Shown here: positions 55,914 through 64,000 of the stretch, in pieces
Layout: the number at the start of each line of letters is the position of its first letter
Numbering within the stretch: the first letter of the stretch is position 1
From: Talaromyces rugulosus
Taxonomy: Eukaryota > Ascomycota > Eurotiomycetes > Eurotiales > Trichocomaceae
DNA: 64,000 bases
Direction: 5' to 3'
Assembly (NCBI RefSeq): GCF_013368755.1
Contig: NC_049562.1
Span: 62,001-126,000 of the forward strand
The notes under the pieces: generated by a model
Told to the model about the DNA's origin: nothing
Seen by the model: only the letters and a program-made list of their open reading frames with translations
Database searches by the model: none
Position numbers and translations under genes: made by a program

Positions 55914-58045
55914 TCAGAACTGAGGCCACTCCCATGGTATGTCACTGGCGTTTCCCCATCCTATAGTCATCGTTGCCCATACATCGTGAAATAGAGGAAG
56001 AGCCTTCGGCTCACTAGCGTCTGATAAATTCGTGAAGTTTTGGTCCCATTGTCCCACGGATGTTCTCAAGCTTCCGTCCATCACAGGGCACCCGAAAACC
56101 CTGCTTCGTGGGGTGACGGATGGTGGTCCTCCAAGTGAGCCCAACCGACGGTCGTATTTCAACTTAGCAAGGCCCAGCAACGCGCGACTAGCCGACAGAA
56201 GATCGTTTGAAGCTGTGTCGTCTGCACCATGCGACATTTTAGATAGGAATTGATCCAGTTGAAGTTCGGAGCGGGCACGCGCCGAATCAAAATCAGGATA
56301 TAGCGAAAGCGGGAAAGATAAGCGGAACGACAGTGTAAGAACCATAATGAGCCGAGTCCAGTCGTTTATTGTAAACGAAAGGAGCGTCGAATCTTCTAGT
56401 TCGCCCACATAATCCAGCAAAGCTCTTATCTTTTTCGTAGCACTGCAGATCTTGGATAACGGTGGAGGAAAGGAACTTGTTTTAGCAGACAAGTAACTCT
56501 CCGCTACGGGGAAGACGAGTAAGCTACCGCAGTCAAGGAATACATCGACAAACATCGCCTGCATTCGTGTCACTCCTTTTCACTGCATCAGTCTCTCTCC
56601 TGCACGTCCACATTCATCCAGATTGACGTACCCATTCCCATAATCAAGTGGTTGATGCTATGCTGCAATTCCTGATATTGTTGTTCAAGACCAATTAAAA
56701 TCAGTTGACTATTTTGCACTGTTAGCACATCTCTCTCATTGATAGCCTTGGATGCATCGAAAAAAACACTAGACAGGCGGACTAGGGCCACCAGCGTGTT
56801 GTCGCCGTCGACCTGGGCGTTGTGTTGGAGAATGTCGATGGCGTTCCTAGCCCAAGGGGGGCAGTTGGTAGGTAAATCTCTCTCCCCTCTCCATACAACA
56901 ATATACCTAGGCTCAAAAGTAAGAATCGGTTGCATAATTGAATTAGGACATTGCACCTTACGTAGAAACAAGATACATATAGGCGAGATATGTTCGGATC
57001 TTCTCAAGTTCATCGTCTGTCACTTCCCGACTCAACGGATTGGGCATCGCGAGGAAGTCTTCATCCAAATGAAGGTCGTGAATAAGATCAGCGGCGATTC
57101 GCAAAAAGCGAACTAGCTGCCCGTTTTTGGGCCGCAAGTGAAAAGGATACCTTGTGACATGAGACAGAGATGCATAAATATAGTTCAACTACCAGACATA
57201 CCATGCGCAGTAGATTAATAGGCCCTGAAGTAGCTCGAGACTCTTCTCCCCACCAGACACATACTTCAGACCTAGAGCTTTTCGAAACTCGTCATCATAT
57301 AATGCGTGTTTATGCACCATCTTCGATCCCGAAGCCACGGTCAAGATAGACAGAAGAGTGAAAGGTTTTGTGGTAGCAAAATAGGAGATAGGAGAGTCGT
57401 CGGGAAAGACGATGAACGGTAGGTAGTTAACCATGGACTTGAAGGTATCCAGGAGAGATTCTGCGGATGCTATATCGAATAAAGGTTGACGCCCGATGTC
57501 GGAAATTGGATGAGATTGATTTGACGAACTTGAGGGGCTTGGGAGGTTGGCTGATGGGCTTGCCCTTTGCGACTTATTGATATGATCTTCCTCACTGAGT
57601 ACGGCATCAAGAGCCTGATCATGCATCTCCCGCAGAGTATCGAAGCTATTATTGAGATGCGCCTGGACTTGCACGGTGTAGTTTATGCTAAAGGTGCCAC
57701 GATGGCCGGGTGACTGCGGCGAGGGTCCAGTGTCTCCCGTTCTAGATAGGGGAACGACGTTAAAAAATATCCAGAGGTAAGCAAAACATAATTCTTACCC
57801 CCATGTGCGTTCCCATCGGCGAGGCCGTGGCCTAGTACGAGAAATGCACTCTCTTTTCAAGGCGAGACATCTAATAGAGACTATGAGCATGAAAGGAAGG
57901 AAGACCCCAAGTTGTTTAATGTCAATGATTACCTTTCACACACCCCAGGCTGCTCACTGGCTTGGCATCTGACTTTGGCCACCCGACAATGCTCACACGC
58001 TGTAGAGTTTCGTTTCGAATTGCGAGTTCGGGTTTGTGGATTCAT
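55914..58045 (-). CDS. Zn2Cys6 fungal transcription factor
   Basis: Six exons (57933-58045, 57799-57870, 57202-57741, 56962-57150, 56632-56906, 55914-56575) give 616 aa in phase. The binuclear zinc cluster runs Cys17 to Cys46 with C2-C6-C8-C2-C6 spacing (CEHCRVAKVRC, then CERCLALKREC), split by intron 1. The middle part (YLPFIVFPDDSPISYFATTKPFTLLSILTVASG, then LELLQGLLIYCAW and FRIA-type helices) resembles the regulatory domain of fungal-specific transcription factors related to Leu3/War1-like proteins. The last intron (gtacgt to gtgaaaag) must be removed to avoid a stop and to join the C-terminal 220 residues. It is transcribed divergently from the MFS exporter 535 bp away and is the obvious candidate to control it. 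Confidence 0.85.
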
Positions 58046-58580
58046 TTTTCACAACGTCGGACAGATCTAATCGAACCGCGCAAACTCCCAAAACTGATCA
58101 CTTGAGTGCAAAGCTCAGCGGAAGGAAGTTGAGGGACGGAACGCGGAAAAGCGGTCAAATGCTGGTTTGTTCTCGTCCACTAGTTATTTTCTTCAAATTC
58201 CTTGCTTGAGCCCGGTGAAATTGAGTTCGCTAGGGATAGTTTACCGCAGACGGCCAGTCAACGAGGTTGTTTTGTGAGCAACATCCGATCCCCACGCGGA
58301 TATAGCCCGTGGAGATTACCTAATCGGACGGTCTCTTGTCTGTAACGAGAGCCGAGTTCGCTTGGCTCTCCGCGATATCTACGGATATCAATATTATTAT
58401 CAGCCATGCTACTACGCCAGGCTTGCGTCGGCGGATGCCGTATAAGTGTAGAGAGCGTCTTCCATCGATGTCGTCTGCTTTCTTGTTTTTGTCAGACACT
58501 CTCTACCTTGCATATCATTGATATATCAATTGATATCTTAATATTTCAGAGCATCCACCTCCAGCGTCCAATAAGGCAAG
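58046..58580. promoter_or_regulatory. Divergent promoter between regulator and MFS exporter
   Basis: The interval contains several CGG/CCG triplets, as bound by Zn2Cys6 proteins. It also has a 14-bp perfect palindrome attgatatatcaat near 58517-58530, followed at once by another ttgatat. These are possible operator elements for the adjacent regulator; binding is inferred. No gene is seen. Confidence 0.4.
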
Positions 58581-60409
58581 ATGGCCTTTGGCGAATCTCT
58601 TCATGACGTGGTCCGAGACGCCCCCTTGGGACAGCTCGTGCGCCTTTTCACCAACAATCGCCTTTTCCAATACCCGGAAGAACGGCCGGACTTCAAGCTT
58701 CCCGAGCCATGGATCCGTATGCTAAGCGACGCAGACATCGACAGGACAGCTCGGCCTGAGCTAGCTATGCCCTCAACCATATCCAACTTGAACGTGGTAG
58801 AGGTGGTGGAGGACAGCAACGCGGCCGAACTGGATATCGAGAGCAAGGAATTTCCTGAAGGCAAATCTACCCGTCTGACGCCAAAAATTACCAAAGACGG
58901 TAGTATTTTAGTCGATTGGTACTACGAACAAGATATCGCTAACCCGCACAATTGGTCTAACCTGCGCCGTGCGCTCCTCGCCTTGATTATATGCCTCTAT
59001 ACATTTGTGGTATACCTGAGTTCAGCCATCTACTCATCATCAACCCAAGGTGTCATGGAGAAGTTTGGCGTTAGCAATCTCAAGGCAACTCTTGGTCTCG
59101 CCATGTACGTGCTGGGATATGGCGTTGGCCCACTGCTCTTTTCACCTCTCAGTGAGATCCCTCGCATCGGTCGCAATCCTATCTATATCATCACCTTCGC
59201 CATATTTGTTATCCTCTCTATTCCAACAGCCCTAGTGAATAATTTTCCAGGCCTTATTGTCTTGCGCTTCTTGCAGGGTTTCTTCGGGTCACCTTGTCTG
59301 GCAGCAGGTGGTGCTTCGATGAGTGATATGTATAGCATGATAAATCTGCCCTTTGCAATGATTGCCTGGGTGGGCGCCATGTCATGTGGGCGTAAGTCTT
59401 CCTGCTGGTCATTGAAAATCTGCTCGCTAAGTCAATGATAGCCTCTTTCGGCCCTCTCCTCAGTGGATTCGCCGTGCCAGCGGAAAACTGGCGTTGGTCT
59501 CTATACGAGTCTATCTGGGCATCGGCACCGGTGCTTATCGCACTCTTTATCTTTATGCCCGAAACGAGTGGCCCTAATATCCTCTTACGCCGCGCCCAAC
59601 GGCTACGCAAGCTTACCGGCAGTCAGAAATTAATGTCCCAGAGCGAGATTGACCAAAGTCACATGAATGTCTCGAGTATTGCTATAGATGCCTTGATTAA
59701 GCCGTTAGAAATTACCATAAAAGACCCAGCCGTTTTGTTTGTGCAGGTCTACTCGGGTATTGTATATGGCATCTACTATTCCTGTAAGTGTCCTGCGACT
59801 GAACACAGTCCTTTAGCTAATCGTACAGATTTTGAGGTGTTTCCACTTGTCTTTCCCGTTTACTACGGTATGAATCTAGGCGAAGTTGGTCTCGTCTTTA
59901 TCTGCATCGCCGTTGGATGTATTTTCGCCATTATCGGTTATGGCTCATTACTGTACTTTGTGATCACCCCACGGATCAAGAAGGTCGGCATGGGCCCACA
60001 GGAGAACGTTCTCTTACCTGGTTTACCTATATCCTTCGGTCCTCCCCTTGGCTTATTTATGTTTGCCTGGACAGCCAGGGCTTCTATTCACTGGATCGTC
60101 CCTACTATTGGCGTCACGATCTATGCTGGCTCAATATTCACCCTGCTGCAGTGTATGTTCCTCTATATCCCACTCAGCTACCCTAAGTATGCTGCCTCTC
60201 TATTCGCCGCAAACGACTTCTTCCGCAGTGCACTGGCCAGCGGCAGCATTCTCTTCGCACATCCTCTATATCATAATCTTGGGTTTGCCAAAGGCACGAG
60301 TGTCCTCGGTGGCTTAAGCATTATTGGTATCATAGGGATGTTCCTGCTGTACTTCTACGGTGCCAAGCTCCGAGCTCTCAGTCGGTTTGCAACCTACACG
60401 AAGGATTAA
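58581..60409 (+). CDS. MFS drug:H+ antiporter (DHA1, FLR1-like)
   Basis: Three exons (58581-59391, 59442-59783, 59829-60409) give 577 aa. The N-terminal cytosolic part (about 125 residues) ends in DIANPHNWSNLRRALLALII, the DPxNPxNW-type motif that precedes helix 1 in fungal DHA1 exporters. The rest shows twelve hydrophobic segments, GPLLFSPLSEIPRIGRNPIY (the G-x-x-x-D/E-R-x-G-R loop), PSFGPLLSGF and ENWRWSLYE between helices 5 and 6, and FMPETSGP after helix 6. Such pumps export xenobiotics or secondary metabolites across the plasma membrane. Divergence from a Zn2Cys6 regulator suggests inducible efflux. It lies about 42 kb from the NRPS, so a role in exporting that product is not supported by position. 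Confidence 0.9.
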
Positions 60410-61643
60410 GCTAAATATGTGTGCATCTTAGACTCTCCGACTTCACTCGGGTCCAGTCAATTATGCTACATTCGAATCCGGACTATTAATCCGTTGTGCA
60501 TCTCTTCTCAGTTAATTTCCCCCCTTCTTTCATCGACTCACTCACGTACCTCTGTGTAAAATAGAATAGACATAGACAATCTTTTTGTTTCTTAGTCTGC
60601 TGTTGAGTATTATGTAACTAACATTTGTGACTATCTGAGGCGAGGTGAGGCGAAATCTGTATGTATTTAGGTTTTGCGTCTTTCTTAGAATAACTGCTAT
60701 ATTTTAGATATATATAGTACTAGAGTATTTTCTGATAATAATATTAAGTTATAATTCTCAAGTTAAAGCGTTCAAATGTTAAAAGCTGGCTTATTTAAGG
60801 ATGAAAAGGGATATTTTGAGCGGGTTAGCAAAATGGCGTGAAAAGAGTTCTGTAATCCATGGCAGTACTCATATGTCGACTGATCAGCACTATTAATCCC
60901 AAATTGGCCAGGAATCCGACCCCAAAATCACGTAAATACCGAAATCTAGGAAAGTTGAGGAATATTTTTTCCACACTTCACTTAACTAGGAAATAATTTA
61001 ACCTGTTTTGTACACTGCCCTCAGAAAAGCTGATGTGGAATAGTTGGGAGACGGGTGTTGGTTGATGTCAAGTAAAATTATTCGTCCGTGGGCTCTAGGT
61101 CGGCCAACTGGTCGGGGGTCGACGCCGGAGATTCCCGGTTCTCCAAATGACCGTGTAGGCAGATTGTTACTCTTTCTACCGGCGAAATCGGCAATCAGCC
61201 CATGATCTATATTTGCCTTTACAATCTGAAATATGGTTTTGCGTTTCTTGTCTAAATGGATTTTGATTCTAAAAGTACATATGTAGACCCAGACATAGCA
61301 TATTGTTGAAGTTTCTCGACGTACCCCTGTTCTGGTGTCACTGGAGGGAGCTTAATTATGCTTATTTCGGTCGACCAGTGATTTTGGAATGGTCAGTTGA
61401 CATGTGTTTAAGAGTTGCCAGCGTTCAACTGAAAGGGCTGGGGTTAGCAGTTTCCGCCCCTTTCAATTTCCATGCGCAAATATTAATGTAACCATAAAAG
61501 GGCCATTTCAATCAAGGGCTTATCTCAACTAAGGAGATGCGGTGTCATTTGTGAAGTATAAGAAGAGTTGAGAAAGTCTGGTGTTTGGGCATGTCATAAT
61601 CATCATCTACATATGTACTACTTTCGCGTTTGACGGCACAACG
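60410..61643. other. Intergenic region, no gene seen
   Basis: About 1.2 kb follows the MFS gene. The 3' flank is AT-rich. A 62-aa frame at 61303-61491 has no motif. A TATA-like stretch and the leader of the beta-helix gene presumably lie at 61540-61643. Confidence 0.4.
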
Positions 61644-63150
61644 ATGTTTGGCGGAAAGCTCTACGTTCTACCAGCATTGGTCTTTGCCTTGCAAACCTTT
61701 GCAACCACAGTTGACTACAAAACCCTCAAAACAGACAAGGGAGATGGAATCCCTGACTTTAGTTTCTGTGGCTATCACGCTTCCGACGACCCTCTTCCAC
61801 CGTCGGACCGGCAGCCCGCAACAATTATAAATGCCTCAAGCGGCGACCAAACACAGAGAATTCAAAATGAGTTGAATAAGATCTCTGCAGCTGGCGGTGG
61901 TGTGCTCGCCCTGGGTGCCGGGAAGTATCATCTGTCGGCAGGTTTGGTTATTCCAAATGGCACTGTGCTTCGTGGTGCCGGATCTGACAAAACTACCTTG
62001 CTACCCAAGGACGGATCGATGCACGTCATCACCATGGGATCCGATGATATAAATGATCCCAAATCCGGAAATTCGGTTTCTATCACAGATGACTATGTGC
62101 CTGTGGGTGCGACAAATGTCACGGTTGACAGCGCCTCGGGTCTAAAAGTGGGTCAGGATGTTTGGGTTCAGAGACAGGTCACGCAAGAGTGGATCGACGC
62201 TATGGGTATGGGTGATCTTGTGAGAGATGGGAAACATCAGACATGGCTTTCGGTATGAATTTATACAGCTTAGTAACTTAAATGATAGCTTGCCAACCAC
62301 TAATATGCAGACATCATCTTTCGTTCAACAACCTCGGAAAATACAGTCCATCTCAGGCAAAGTCATTACTGTGGATATTCCGTTGACAGATACCCTGGAC
62401 TCAGAATACATGAGTCCAGAGCTCGCGCCATACGATGTACCCGAGGGTCCGTCAGAAATGGGTGTCGAGGCCCTCAGCATGACGGTTGAGCCGACCTGTT
62501 CAGGCGTGGTTATCGATGACGATAGTTGCAGTGGCGCTGCAGTTTCATTTCTCTCTTGGACGGTCGATAGCTACCTGCGCGATGTGTCTCTGACGGGCTT
62601 CAACAATGTCATCGGTATCTCCAAGAATGCCAGACGACTGACGATTCAGAACGTGTCAATAACCCGCGACCATGCTACAGACAATGGCGCTGGGTATGCG
62701 GCAGATATCGGCATATCAGGAACACAGATTCTTGTAATTGACAGCAGCACGAATGGTCCGCAGGACGGGAAGTCGTTCCCTGTTGTCACCCAGTCACTTA
62801 CACCCGGTCCCAATGCAGTGGTGCGATACCATGCCGAACAGGTTCAAAAGGGAATACAGCCACATGCTCGCTGGGCCCATGGGTTTCTTGTGGACAACTC
62901 TACCGTTACCACATCCTTTATCAACCGCGGTACTGATGGTAGCGGACATGGATGGGCAATCAATTCCGGCGTGATGTGGAATGTAGATGGTGATTATGAA
63001 GTCCAGAGTCCCCCACTAGGCACCAACTGGGGAATTGGATGTAATGGAGACAAGCAATCGGACAGTAACGGGACATTCGTTGCGCAGGGTCATACTATAC
63101 AACCTGCGAGTTTGTTCGAGCAACAACTTTCCGACAGGGGTTTGGCATGA
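61644..63150 (+). CDS. Secreted right-handed beta-helix protein (pectate lyase-superfamily fold)
   Basis: Two exons (61644-62252, 62311-63150) separated by a 58-bp intron give 482 aa. MFGGKLYVLPALVFALQTFA is a signal peptide. The start at 61644 is preferred over an in-frame ATG at 61581 because it places the hydrophobic core properly. The mature protein has FSFCGYHASDDPLPP, then AGGGVLALGAGKYHLSAGLVIPNGTVLRGAG, the entry strand of a parallel beta-helix. Later come repeated short strands such as LRDVSLTGFNNVIGISKNARRLTIQNVSI, with a Gly/Asn-rich turn pattern. No polysaccharide-lyase catalytic triad could be assigned. It may be a carbohydrate-active enzyme (polygalacturonase or lyase fold) of unassigned specificity. 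Several NxT/NxS sequons fit secretion. Confidence 0.75.
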
Positions 63151-64000
63151 CAAGAAAATACCCTCCGACGTTGAAGTGCGAAATAACGAACGGTTGATGT
63201 AGCTTCGTCTGAGATGCGGTGAAGATGAGCGAAATTGATATGGAGTTTGAACACAATCAATAGGAACAAGAGGCCTATACATGCAGTGGATTAATACAGC
63301 ACTGATCAATCTAAACAAAGATATGGACTCTGTCTAGGTAGAATACGTGCAAAACCAAACAGTATATTTGTAACGCTAACAGTCCAACTACAAGATACTA
63401 AAATATACATCGAAAAGGAAGATAGAAATTGTTCCTTTAAATGACTGACTGGAGGCGTACTATTACAATATGTTATTGGTAGGATAGTAATAACCGCCCA
63501 GTTTCACCGAAATACGGATAGTTAAATCAGGTTTAGCGTGTGATATCAACCCCGAATCCGCCAATTAGAAAAGCAAAAAGAGGTGAACGCTAAACCTAAA
63601 ATAGATAGCTATTGGATAGACAACAGCATCCGTGAAGGATGTCTGCACAAATCTAACTGATCTCACAAATCACACCTCCAAGCTGATATTTACAGTGCTA
63701 TGATGCTTCCAAGCAAGGTCATCTGGGCGTAAAGCCAAGTTGAATCGTCACTTGCAATCATACAAGAAACTGTTGTGTACCAAGGGTCTGGCATTAAGGA
63801 AATTGGCATTGAAATATAATATACCTGTCCGGCCGTCTGCAAAGATACCATTCGTACTTGATATTAATAGAAATATAGAAAGTCCTTAGAAATTGAAAGA
63901 AGTTATTTAGAAAAGATTAAAAATAGAGTCACGTGATATAGAATTAAGGACCAATAATAACGCTGGGAGTGGGCCAGAGACTTGCGCTACGGGTGTCGCA
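63151..64000. other. 3' flank at the window end, no gene seen
   Basis: AT-rich DNA after the beta-helix gene. No frame with recognisable motifs, RNA gene or repeat was identified in the last 850 bases. Confidence 0.4.

Noticed and set aside
371..63150. One single biosynthetic cluster extending from the NRPS to the MFS exporter
   Set aside because: Transposon-like DNA and several housekeeping-type genes separate them. Nothing in the sequence ties the distant exporter, regulator or redox genes to the NRPS.
1..64000. tRNA, rRNA or CRISPR features
   Set aside because: No cloverleaf with a GTTCRANNC arm in proper context, no rRNA-like stretch and no regularly spaced direct repeats were seen by eye; a covariance-model scan was not possible.

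Overview
The window is nuclear DNA of a filamentous ascomycete. Genes are interrupted by short (about 41-111 bp) GT-AG introns, and the families are typical of Pezizomycotina: a giant multimodular NRPS, Zn2Cys6 regulators, a SAT4/Pth11-type membrane protein, GH3 beta-glucosidase and omega-class GST. An Aspergillus/Penicillium-like (Eurotiales) host is my inference; nothing seen fixes the species. Gene density is moderate, with AT-rich, repeat-bearing stretches between genes. All splice models were read by eye from splice signals, reading phase and protein motifs.

Left end (0.4-16.5 kb): one NRPS of about 5,319 aa in three exons, read as C-A-T-E-C-A-T-C-A-T-C-A-T-CT. This is four alpha-amino-acid modules, one epimerisation domain in module 1 and a terminal condensation-like cyclisation domain, so a small cyclic tetrapeptide is the natural prediction. 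No tailoring enzyme adjoins it. It is followed by about 2.3 kb of AT-rich DNA with palindromes and a cluster of degenerate inverted motifs that looks like transposon debris.

18.8-29.2 kb: a small four-helix MARVEL-like membrane protein visible only after splicing, a membrane-anchored DUF3712-like protein, a DUR3-like sodium:solute symporter, and a 13-exon Zn2Cys6 regulator transcribed divergently from the symporter.

29.3-49.8 kb is an accessory region rich in oxidoreductases: FMO-type monooxygenase, two-domain rhodanese, SnoaL-like protein, nitroalkane-oxidase-type flavoenzyme, IDO/PrnB-like haem protein with an N-terminal membrane anchor, SAT4-type seven-helix protein, MDR-family reductase, nitronate monooxygenase, an orphan TPR protein and a glutathionyl-hydroquinone-reductase-like GST. 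Nitroalkane oxidase and nitronate monooxygenase about 10 kb apart, next to an FMO and an IDO/PrnB-like enzyme, suggest metabolism of a nitro or N-oxidised compound. That link is an inference from family membership and proximity.

50.8-63.2 kb: a secreted GH3 beta-glucosidase with a problem at its first splice junction, a DJ-1/PfpI protein, a Zn2Cys6 regulator divergent from a DHA1-type MFS exporter (a likely regulator/efflux pair), and a secreted right-handed beta-helix protein. The remaining intergenic DNA carries at least one clear foldback element (36.86-37.02 kb) and a shorter hairpin (53.5 kb). No tRNA, rRNA or CRISPR array was recognised.
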